From Deltaproteobacteria bacterium (GTDB lineage Bacteria; Desulfobacterota_B; Binatia; Binatales; Binataceae): a stretch of DNA of 5,108 nt. The DNA lies in NCBI GenBank assembly GCA_021827465.1, contig JAKAVX010000246.1, forward strand, positions 1 to 5,108, given 5' to 3'. The notes below the pieces were generated by a model, which was not told where the DNA came from, did no database searches, and was given only the letters and a program-made list of their open reading frames with translations. Below are positions 1 to 5,108 of this stretch, one piece after another; within the stretch, counting starts at the first letter, position 1; every line of letters starts with the position of its first letter. A program made the translations under genes and the position numbers.

Positions 1-2
1 TT

Positions 3-914
3 CGCCGGCGAATCCTGTTCGCCTTCGAACTCGCCGAGCGTGAGACCGAGCCGCACGCCCGCCACGCGCTGCTCACGTTCGTGGTGATCGGTGGAGGACC
101 CACCGGAGTCGAGATGGTGGGCGCGATCTCGGAGATCTCGCGAAAGGTTATCGTCAGCGACTTCCATCGGATCGACCCGCGCGAGGCGCGCATCGTCCTC
201 GTCGAGGCCGGCCCGCGTATCCTGCCCGCCTTCGACGAGCGGCTCGCCGCGAAGGCCCATCGCGAACTCGAGCGATGCGGTATCGAAGTGATGATCAACG
301 CTCCCGTTCAGGCGGTCGAGCGGGGCGTGGTTCGCACCGCACTCGGCACGATCGAATCCCGCACCGTGGTATGGGCCGCGGGTGTGAAGGCGTCGGGACT
401 GGCGCGGCTTCTCGGCGTGGAACTGGACCGCGCCGGGAGGGTCAAGGTCGAGCCGGACTTGAGCGTGCCGGCATGTCCCGGGGTGTTCGTGGTCGGCGAC
501 CTTGCCGCCTGCATCGACGAAGAGGGCGTTCCGCTGCCGGGACTGGCGCCGGTTGCGATACAGGAGGGACGCCACGCCGCGCGCAATATCGTGCGCACGC
601 TCGAGGGCAAGTCGCGTCTTCCGTTCCATTACGTGGACAAGGGCTCGATGGCGACGGTGGGGCGGGCTTTCGCGGTCGCGCAGATAGCGGGGCTCAAGCT
701 GAGCGGATTTATCGCGTGGGTGGTCTGGTCGCTGGTGCATATCGCCTATTTGATTGGCTTCCGGAATCGGGTGATGGTTATGTTCGAATGGGCTTGGGCC
801 TACCTGACCTACCAGCGCGGCGCGCGCCTCATCACCGGAAGCCTGCATGACCTCCTGGCCGAGTCCGAAAGCCGCAAATCGCCCGAAGCCGCGGCCGGAC
901 AGGCCAGGCGATGA
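3..914 (+). CDS. ndh: Type II NADH dehydrogenase (NDH-2), 5'-truncated by window edge
   Basis: This is a peripheral membrane flavoprotein that oxidises NADH and reduces quinone without pumping protons. The reading frame is open from base 3 (RRILFAFELAERE...), so the gene begins left of the window; the GTG at 81 is an internal valine, not a start. About 303 residues are visible. The NADH-binding Rossmann loop GGGPTGVE lies just after base 81, and the second strand of that fold ends in VLVEAG. WAAGVKAS follows, then the FAD-contacting VFVVGDLA near base 490 and the quinone-site-like stretch APVAIQEGRHAA near 547-580. The C-terminal amphipathic/hydrophobic anchor (GFIAWVVWSLVHIAYLIGFRNR, then WAWAYLTYQRGARLITG) is typical of NDH-2. 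The first FAD-binding Rossmann fold is missing only because of the window edge. The gene is followed after 16 bases by the CYTH gene on the same strand, suggesting co-transcription. Confidence in the family is high. Confidence 0.93.
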   Translation, partial: RRRILFAFELAERETEPHARHALLTFVVIGGGPTGVEMVGAISEISRKVIVSDFHRIDPREARIVLVEAGPRILPAFDERLAAKAHRELERCGIEVMINAPVQAVERGVVRTALGTIESRTVVWAAGVKASGLARLLGVELDRAGRVKVEPDLSVPACPGVFVVGDLAACIDEEGVPLPGLAPVAIQEGRHAARNIVRTLEGKSRLPFHYVDKGSMATVGRAFAVAQIAGLKLSGFIAWVVWSLVHIAYLIGFRNRVMVMFEWAWAYLTYQRGARLITGSLHDLLAESESRKSPEAAAGQARR

Positions 915-919
915 GACTT

Positions 920-928
920 GAGGAGGAG
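920..928 (+). promoter_or_regulatory. Strong ribosome binding site for the CYTH gene
   Basis: The purine tract GAGGAGGAG sits directly before a GTG start at 931, with AGGAGG four to five bases upstream of it. It lies in the 16-base gap after the NDH-2 stop and fixes the start of the next gene at GTG 931. An overlapping ATG at 911 is in another frame and lacks such a site. Confidence 0.75.
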
Positions 929-930
929 CG

Positions 931-1437
931 GTGCAAAACCTCGAAGCGAAGTTCAAGCTTTCCGATCTCCATCGGTCGCGCGAAAAGGCCGAATCGCTCG
1001 GTTACGATTTCAAGGCGACCTTCCGCCAGCGCGACACTTTCTTTCGCGTTCCGCGCGGCAAGTTGAAGCTGCGCGAGGAACCGTCGGGCGCCTGCCTGAT
1101 CCATTACGACCGCGCCCCGAGCGACGATCTGAAGCTTTCCAGCTACGAAATCACGCCGGTCGCGGAGCCCGAGCCGCTGCGCGCGGTTCTGTCGGCGGCG
1201 CTCGGCGTTCTCGCCGAAGTGCGCAAGGAACGCACGCTGCTGATGAAGAACAACGTGCGGCTGCATCTGGACAGCGTTGACGGGCTCGGAGCCTTCGGCG
1301 AAATCGAGGCGGTGTTGGATCAGGGCGTCGACAGTGCGAGGAGCCGCGCCGACGTGGACGATCTCATCGAAGCGCTCGGCGTGCGCCGGACCCATCTTAT
1401 CGGCGTTTCCTACGCCGACATGCTCCGCCCCGTCTAG
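931..1437 (+). CDS. CYTH-domain protein (class IV adenylate cyclase / triphosphate phosphohydrolase-like)
   Basis: This is a complete 168-residue protein of the CYTH superfamily (CyaB adenylate cyclase, thiamine triphosphatase), cytoplasmic triphosphate-tunnel enzymes that act on nucleoside or other triphosphates using divalent metal. The N-terminal signature appears as NLEAKFKL: Glu5 and Lys7 match the second Glu and the Lys of ExExK, and Asn3 replaces the first Glu, as I recall from CyaB-like members. Further tunnel residues follow the family order: RDTFFRV with the GKLKLRE strand (residues 34-49), YDRA (59-62), VRKERTLL with Lys99 and Arg101, VRLHLD (109-114), and FGEIEAVL with Glu124 and Glu126. 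The end, SYADML, matches the usual family terminus, so the protein looks intact. The exact substrate cannot be read from sequence. It sits 16 bases behind NDH-2 and ends tail-to-tail against the glycosyltransferase remnant. Confidence 0.85.
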   Translation: MQNLEAKFKLSDLHRSREKAESLGYDFKATFRQRDTFFRVPRGKLKLREEPSGACLIHYDRAPSDDLKLSSYEITPVAEPEPLRAVLSAALGVLAEVRKERTLLMKNNVRLHLDSVDGLGAFGEIEAVLDQGVDSARSRADVDDLIEALGVRRTHLIGVSYADMLRPV

Positions 1438-1964
1438 GCGGCCGCGCCCGCAAGATACTCGCCGAACAGATTCCCGCGAGCAGCGCCACCGCGAACATCG
1501 CGGCCACCTCGCCGCCAATCCTGCGCGCGAAGTAAAAGGCGGTGCCAATCGCCGCCGTCCACTGCGCGATCGCGAGAATCGCATTGGCAAGGATGAAATC
1601 TCCCGGGCGTCCGCCGAGCGCTGAGCCGAGCATCGCGATCGCGATATGTAGCGCCGGGCCCTGCAGGTTCGGCCGTCCCGCCGGGCCCTGCAGGTTCGGC
1701 CGTCCCGCCGGGCCGTAATTGATATGGTCCCACCACGCCGTCCCGTGATGCGCGTACCATTCGGCAAGCGAGATGTGAAAGCCCGAGTCGATACTGACCC
1801 GGTAATCGCCGATCGACGCGACGAGCAGGACGAAATTGAGCCCGAAGATTTCCCACGCGATCCATCGCGCCCGCAAACTCCACGCCTCGATTCCCGGCGT
1901 CGGACTCGGCGCGGGCGCGCGGCGTTTGGGCTCGACGCTGAGCGCCTCAGCCCCCGGTCGCCAT
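1438..1964 (-). pseudogene. 5' remnant of a GT39/PMT_2-like membrane glycosyltransferase
   Basis: Leftward frame with membrane-protein character. WIAWEIFGLNFVLLVASIG is a first hydrophobic segment; a periplasmic-looking DSGFHISLAEWYAHHG and WWDHINYGPAGRPNLQ loop follows; then hydrophobic stretches around ALHIAIAMLGSALG, FILANAILAIAQW and AAMFAVALLAG. The acidic loop after the first span followed by many spans is the layout of dolichyl-phosphate-mannose-type (GT39/PMT_2) transferases, which usually have some 450-600 residues; here only about 170 remain. Recognisable sequence stops within a few codons of the CYTH stop, and the open frame beyond it is an arginine-rich read into the antisense of that gene. 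Other damage: a 27-bp in-frame tandem duplication (1652-1714), and a C5 run at 1951-1955 that puts the best start (ATG 1964-1962, preceded by GGAGG with five bases spacing) out of frame. An open frame continues upstream to a GTG at 2161, but that part is low-complexity and unlikely coding. Family call is from recall and moderate; remnant status is more secure. Confidence 0.6.
1652..1714. repeat. 27-bp tandem duplication, 2.3 copies
   Basis: A 27-bp unit (1652-1678) is repeated exactly at 1679-1705, followed by nine matching bases (1706-1714). Being a multiple of three, it keeps the leftward frame and doubles the peptide GPAGRPNLQ inside the glycosyltransferase remnant. The unit contains the palindromes GGGCCC and CCTGCAGG. 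Perfect identity suggests a recent slippage or unequal recombination event. Confidence 0.95.
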
Positions 1965-2185
1965 CCGGCCCTCCACGTCCACGACGGGCGTCCGCGCGCA
2001 AACCCACGGCGGGTCTCAGGGCGCGAGGCAAAATCATGCGGATAGGTGCTTCGATGCGCATTCTCGAGGGCGTGCGCAAGAACTGAACGCGCTGGTTCGC
2101 GGCGATGCGCAGTCGCCTCGCAGGCGGGGCAACCCCCCGAGGCGGGCCAGCGCTTCCTCACTTTGATTCTAGAGTGCGCCGGGCC
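1965..2185. other. Non-coding spacer between two gene remnants
   Basis: Between the likely old start of the glycosyltransferase remnant and the end of the GST remnant I see no supported gene. Open frames cross it on both strands, but their translations are rich in Arg, Ala, Pro and Ser and match nothing I recognise. A purine-rich GGAGG (minus strand, about 1970-1974) just before ATG 1964 would be the ribosome binding site of the remnant. A GC-rich hairpin lies at 2115-2143. No convincing promoter elements were identified. Confidence 0.5.
2115..2143 (-). terminator. GC-rich hairpin, possible terminator without a U tract
   Basis: GCCTCG at 2115-2120 pairs perfectly with CGAGGC at 2138-2143. 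Inside it GGGG (2126-2129) can pair with C residues at 2133-2137 around a short CAA-type loop, with a CAGGC bulge on one arm. It lies some 45 bases downstream of the GST stop on the minus strand, a place where a terminator of the leftward operon could sit. There is no following run of T on either strand, so intrinsic termination is uncertain and it may simply be a stable RNA structure. Confidence 0.28.
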
Positions 2186-2963
2186 TTACGCAAACCGCGC
2201 TTCGTCGCGCCAGAGCCATCCGTTGGCTGCGACCGGGTGCGAAGAAAGATCGTCCATCCACTTCACCCATGAGACCACGCGCGGTGCATCTTCGGCCGCT
2301 ATCGCCGCCGTCGTCGGATCGAAATTGACAAGCTGGCTCAGTTGCCCGCACAGTCCGAAATCGCCCACTCAGGGACGCCGCCCGGCCGGAACGGCGTGCC
2401 GCCCGCCAGGTGCCGGTCGATAAGCGCGAGCAGGCGCCGGTAGCTCTGCTCGATAAGCGCCGTGGTCGTGTCGTTGGAGCCGACCACCGAGAGCCGCTCG
2501 ATTTGCCGGTCGGCGATGACTTCCGCGGCGCGCTCGAGCCTTTCGCGGCCGAGATGGAGATTGCGATCGAGAGCGAGCACGTGCGACGCCTTTCTGATAT
2601 CTGGGCGTACCTCCATCGATAATGGAACATCGCCTTGGTGACCCACTCGTCGGCGTAATCCTCGATAAGCGAGTCGAGAAAAGCGAGCGCCGGGTCGGGC
2701 GCGATGAGCGAGCGCTTGCTCGCGATCGATTCGAGCCGTCGAATCTGGAAGGTCTATTCGATCATCGATTCGTCCACCGCACCATTTTCTCCCGGGAGCA
2801 CCAGCACCGGGATGAGCGCCACCGCAACCGGCGGAATTCCAGCGTCTTCGACCGAGCCGCCCGTGTTCCATCGGAACGGGATGCGCCGGCATCTCAGCAC
2901 CGCGCGCATCTTGCGCGAGTATGGCGATCCGTAGCCTCCGACCAGCTTGAGTTCCTCCGTCAC
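2186..2963 (-). pseudogene. Glutathione S-transferase family protein, broken by a nonsense codon and frame changes
   Basis: GTG at 2963-2961, with GGAGA seven bases upstream, starts a GST thioredoxin-like N-domain: ELKLVGGYGSPYSRKMRAVL with the usual S/Y-type catalytic region (residues 5-23), then ALIPVLVLPG containing the probable cis-Pro. Codon 70 is TAG (2756-2754). Reading through it in frame gives TFQIRRLE, then PDPALAFLDSLIEDYADEW and VTKAMFHYRWRYA, the start of the helical domain. At about 2603-2605 the frame shifts; the next frame reads PDIRKASHVLALDRNLHLG, IADRQIERL, VVGSNDTTT and YRRLLALIDRHLAGGTPF. After about 2389 a short GRAASLS piece lies in the first frame, and from about 2365 GDFGLCGQLSQLVNFDP through WVKWMDDL lies in the third, ending at TAA 2188-2186. 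Together these give most of a GST in correct order but in three frames. It is the last gene of the leftward operon, 28 bases after the sulfatase. The 3' end may also be shortened compared with longer family members. Confidence 0.82.
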
Positions 2964-2970
2964 GCAGTAT

Positions 2971-2975
2971 TCTCC
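2971..2975 (-). promoter_or_regulatory. Ribosome binding site of the GST remnant
   Basis: GGAGA on the minus strand lies seven bases before the GTG at 2963. It supports that GTG rather than the upstream in-frame start at 3062, which would overlap the sulfatase 3' end by about 70 bases and add a non-GST leader. Confidence 0.5.
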
Positions 2976-2991
2976 GATAGCCGCATGCTTC

Positions 2992-4572
2992 TCAGACTGG
3001 CGCCTCGACGATAAGTTTCGGCGCGCGCGCGGGTGGCAGATGGTCGTAGAGGTCGGCGACAAGATCGGACCTGAGCTTTCGGTGCGCCGGGTCGTTCCAC
3101 AGGTTATGCCATTGAAGCGGATCTTCGCTCAGATCGTAGAGTTCGCCCTCGGTCCCGTCGTAGCTGATATCCGGCGTCGGAGCCTGCCGCGCCTCAGCCA
3201 GCGGTTCGAGGTTGAAGCCCTCGTCGCGCGTGCTCTTTTCGTAAACCGTGCACAAAAAACCGCCGCGGTAGATCGACTTGAGATGCATCCCGACCTGCGC
3301 GAACTGGCTGTCCCATTCGGTGATGACCCGTTCGCGTCCCGAGCCCGGCGCGACCGGAAGCGGCTCGCCCTGTATCCAATCGGGGATCGACACGCCGGCG
3401 ATTGCGCAGAAGGTCGGCGCGAGATCGAGATGTCCGACCGGCTCGTCGATTTCCGCGGGCTGGATACCGGCCAAGGGCGCGGGGCGCCATATCAGCGGCA
3501 CCCGCATCAGCGCGTCCACGTGATAGGGGCCCTTGTACAGGAGCCCGAAGTCGCCCTGCAGTTCGCCGTGATCGGTGGTGAAGAAAACGTCGGTATGCTC
3601 GTCCCATCCGCGCTCGGCGACGCGCCTCAGCACGAGCCCGCAGGCCTCGTCGATAAGCTCGTTCTCGACGTGGACCATCGCGTTTACTTCGCGCACCTGG
3701 TCATGGGTCATCTGGCACGGGACGAAGTTCATCGGGCCGCCCTCCGGGTTGCGGAAGCGTCCTTCGTACCAGTCGAGCCAGTGGCGGGGCTTCTCCCGTA
3801 GAATCCGTTCGATTTTCTCGCGCGAGCCGGGATGGCCCGGCGGCAGGTCGAGGTCGCGCCAGTTGATCCTCCGGCGCGCCTCATCGCCGGGCGGGTCCCA
3901 CGGATGATGCGGGTCGGGGAAGCTCATCCAGACGAACCACGGCTCCCCGGCTCCGAGCGAGTCGAGAAAGCCGATCGTCCGTTCCGCGACCCAGTCGGTA
4001 TGGTAATGCTCGCGGGAGATCGGATTGTACTTGGTTTCGGGAGCGCCCGTGTCGCCGCCGCCCAGGCCGCTTAGCAGCGGCGCGAACCCGCCGACCTCCT
4101 CGGGATGGTTGTTGGCGAGCCAGACCGAATAATGCCATCCGCCCATCGGCCCGTGCATCGCAAGCTCCGCACGCTCGAAGCCGCGCAACGGGCCGACGTC
4201 TCCCTCGCGCCCCATCCGGTTCTCGCGCCATAGCTGGGCGAAATCGAAGGCAGGCTCGAAATGCGCCTTGCCCAGAAGCGCGGTTCGGTAACCGGCCTTC
4301 TCGCGCAGGTATGCGGCGATACTCGGCGCGCCAAGCGGCAGCGGGACTCCGTTGGCGAAGACCCCGTGGGTGCGCACGTACTGCCCCGTCAGCATCGTCG
4401 AGCGCGCCGGCATGCACACCACGTTCTGGTTGTGCGCGCGCCGGTAGTTGATCCCATGGGCGGCAAGCCCGTCGGCGGCCGGGGTGTGCGCGATACGATT
4501 GCCGTTGCATCCGAGCGCGTCGTAGCGCTGCTGGTCAGTCGTGATGAAAAGAATATTGCGGCGCGTGTTCAT
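2992..4572 (-). CDS. Sulfatase-like hydrolase (formylglycine-dependent, alkaline phosphatase superfamily)
   Basis: Complete 526-residue sulfatase, a usual length for type I enzymes; it should hydrolyse a sulfate or phosphate/phosphonate monoester. The N-terminal metal site is ITTDQQRYD with Asp13 and Gln14. CMPARSTMLTG at 53-63 fits the C-x-P-x-R-x4-TG signature, so Cys53 should be oxidised to formylglycine; Arg57 is the conserved arginine. GKAHF supplies Lys102 and His104, SFPDPHHPW (217-225) the conserved His of the mid region, and TTDHGELQGDFGLLYKGP the metal ligands Asp334 and His335 plus Lys347. A C-terminal GELYDLSEDPLQWHNL motif is typical of sulfatases. No signal peptide is visible (MNTRRNILFITTD), so it is probably cytoplasmic. 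ATG 4572 follows AGGGGG by eight bases. It lies 15 bases after the DUF1330 gene and 28 before the GST remnant. The maturation enzyme is not in the window and the substrate cannot be deduced. Confidence 0.93.
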   Translation of the reverse strand: MNTRRNILFITTDQQRYDALGCNGNRIAHTPAADGLAAHGINYRRAHNQNVVCMPARSTMLTGQYVRTHGVFANGVPLPLGAPSIAAYLREKAGYRTALLGKAHFEPAFDFAQLWRENRMGREGDVGPLRGFERAELAMHGPMGGWHYSVWLANNHPEEVGGFAPLLSGLGGGDTGAPETKYNPISREHYHTDWVAERTIGFLDSLGAGEPWFVWMSFPDPHHPWDPPGDEARRRINWRDLDLPPGHPGSREKIERILREKPRHWLDWYEGRFRNPEGGPMNFVPCQMTHDQVREVNAMVHVENELIDEACGLVLRRVAERGWDEHTDVFFTTDHGELQGDFGLLYKGPYHVDALMRVPLIWRPAPLAGIQPAEIDEPVGHLDLAPTFCAIAGVSIPDWIQGEPLPVAPGSGRERVITEWDSQFAQVGMHLKSIYRGGFLCTVYEKSTRDEGFNLEPLAEARQAPTPDISYDGTEGELYDLSEDPLQWHNLWNDPAHRKLRSDLVADLYDHLPPARAPKLIVEAPV

Positions 4573-4580
4573 CGCCCTGT

Positions 4581-4586
4581 CCCCCT
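4581..4586 (-). promoter_or_regulatory. Ribosome binding site of the sulfatase gene
   Basis: AGGGGG on the minus strand is placed eight bases before ATG 4572, immediately after the TAA of the DUF1330 gene. The tight spacing points to translation from a shared transcript and supports this ATG as the start. Confidence 0.6.
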
Positions 4587-4587
4587 G

Positions 4588-4953
4588 TTATGCGACTGTG
4601 CCGGAATGCGTCGCGTAAAGTTCGGCGGCTTCGAGAGCCTGTTCGCGATAGACGTGATGCTTCTGGTTCTCCGGATCGGCGACCATCTTCAGAAACGCCT
4701 TTCGCGACGGATATTGAACCAGCAGGGTCGCGTCCCATCTCCTGTCGCCGACGACGGTGGTCTCGACCGGCCCGGAATAAATCACCTTGCCGCCCATCGC
4801 TTCGATCATCCTGAGCACCGCGCGCGCGTACTTCGCATAGGACTCGGCGCCGCCCGGCTTGAACTTGAGCAGGTTGATCATCACGACCGGCCCGGTATCG
4901 GGGGCCTCGCTCAGCGCCCTTATCGCTTCAAGAGTCGGAACTACTGCGTTCAT
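4588..4953 (-). CDS. DUF1330 domain-containing protein
   Basis: Small cytoplasmic protein of 121 residues with the DUF1330 pattern, a dimeric alpha/beta-barrel (ferredoxin-like) fold. Visible family features are GPVVMINLLKFKPGG near the N-terminus (about residues 22-36), Y-x-x-YA (39-43), GGKVIYSGPVE mid-protein, then WDATLLVQYPSRKAFLKMVADPE. The length fits the family. ATG 4953 is chosen because AGGAG lies eight bases upstream; an in-frame TTG two codons earlier is too close to that site. The biochemical role of DUF1330 proteins is not established; members often sit beside catabolic genes, and the fold is shared with monooxygenase-like and stress-responsive barrel proteins. Its position between a likely regulator and the sulfatase suggests a part in the same pathway, but that is inference. 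Confidence 0.88.
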   Translation of the reverse strand: MNAVVPTLEAIRALSEAPDTGPVVMINLLKFKPGGAESYAKYARAVLRMIEAMGGKVIYSGPVETTVVGDRRWDATLLVQYPSRKAFLKMVADPENQKHHVYREQALEAAELYATHSGTVA

Positions 4954-4961
4954 TCGCAAAT

Positions 4962-4966
4962 CTCCT
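4962..4966 (-). promoter_or_regulatory. Ribosome binding site of the DUF1330 gene
   Basis: AGGAG (within AAAGGAGA, minus strand) lies eight bases before ATG 4953 and decides for this ATG against the TTG at 4959, which would be only two bases from the site. Confidence 0.65.
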
Positions 4967-4978
4967 TTCGGGCCGCGG

Positions 4979-5107
4979 CTATAGCGCGGCCGTTGCCGGT
5001 GGACTTCGAAACATCGCCCTCAGCGTAAACAGGAGCACGGCTTTTGCCTGTTCCACCGACAGCCCCTGGCGCCGGCGGAGTTGATCCCACGATTGGAACG
5101 AGGCGGC
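4979..5107 (-). CDS. C-terminal end of a probable TetR-family regulator, truncated by window edge
   Basis: An open minus-strand frame enters from the right edge and ends at TAG 4981-4979, giving 42 residues. The last part reads SFQSWDQLRRRQGLSVEQAK and then AVLLFTLRAMFRSPPATAAL. An amphipathic helix with charged LRRRQGLS followed by a hydrophobic VLLFTLRAMF helix resembles the final dimerisation helices of TetR-type transcriptional regulators. The DNA-binding domain is outside the window, so the family call is tentative. The stop lies 25 bases before the DUF1330 start on the same strand, consistent with a regulator at the head of the leftward operon. Confidence 0.45.
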   Translation of the reverse strand, partial: AASFQSWDQLRRRQGLSVEQAKAVLLFTLRAMFRSPPATAAL

Positions 5108-5108
5108 A

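Noticed and set aside
81..914. GTG 81 as the start of the NADH dehydrogenase
   Set aside because: The frame is open upstream to base 3 with family-like sequence, and a start at 81 would fall inside a Rossmann strand and lack the FAD-binding domain.
1652..1714. CRISPR-like or regulatory iteron repeat
   Set aside because: Only 2.3 adjacent copies with no spacers, lying in a coding frame and a multiple of three long; a simple tandem duplication explains it.
832..2079. 415-codon open frame on the minus strand across the CYTH gene and the transferase remnant
   Set aside because: Arginine- and serine-rich composition with no recognisable domain; it lies antisense to the clear CYTH gene and in a different frame from the transferase. 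It is a product of high GC.
2186..2963. Programmed frameshifting or stop readthrough in the GST gene
   Set aside because: A nonsense codon plus several frame changes without a slippery heptamer or evident stimulatory structure is better explained by decay or sequence error.
2622..3014. 130-codon open frame on the plus strand opposite the GST remnant
   Set aside because: Charged, motif-free translation; the minus strand gives ordered GST segments.
2947..3801. 284-codon open frame on the plus strand opposite the sulfatase
   Set aside because: It is the antisense shadow of the sulfatase, whose catalytic motifs are unmistakable.
4261..5028. 255-codon open frame on the plus strand opposite sulfatase start, DUF1330 and the regulator end
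   Set aside because: It crosses three well supported minus-strand genes and shows no family motif.

Overview
This is a high-GC bacterial chromosomal window with no RNA genes, CRISPR array, transposase or integrase visible. It suggests a GC-rich, respiring, probably soil or environmental bacterium. The evidence is a type II NADH dehydrogenase and a cluster of DUF1330, sulfatase, glutathione S-transferase (GST) and likely TetR genes, which recalls xenobiotic or lipid-degrading Proteobacteria and uncultured Binatota-like lineages. The taxonomic guess is weak because no marker gene is present.

Layout. The left part (1-1437) is transcribed rightward. It holds the C-terminal three quarters of an NDH-2 NADH dehydrogenase, cut by the window edge, and 16 bases later a complete CYTH-domain protein with a strong ribosome binding site. 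The right part (2186-5108) is transcribed leftward. In transcription order it holds the last 42 residues of a probable TetR-type regulator, a DUF1330 protein, a complete 526-residue formylglycine-type sulfatase, and a GST gene disabled by a nonsense codon and several frame changes. The gaps in this leftward series are 25, 16-17 and 28 bases, so it looks like a single operon whose promoter lies beyond the right edge.

Between the two converging units, 1438-1964 (leftward) carries the 5' remnant of a multi-membrane-span glycosyltransferase-like protein (GT39/PMT_2 style). It ends exactly where the CYTH gene ends and contains an in-frame 27-bp tandem duplication; its natural start appears to have been split off by one extra base in a C run. 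About 220 bp of non-coding DNA (1965-2185), with a GC-rich hairpin, separates it from the GST remnant.

How it fits together. NDH-2 feeds NADH electrons to the quinone pool and the CYTH protein acts on a phosphorylated or nucleotide substrate; no functional link between them is evident beyond co-transcription. The leftward cluster looks like an inducible catabolic or detoxification set (regulator, small alpha/beta-barrel protein, sulfuric or phosphoric ester hydrolase, GST) in which the last gene has been lost. The main story is a roughly 1.5-kb island of gene decay (1438-2963) flanked by intact genes. I did not find a convincing novel system.
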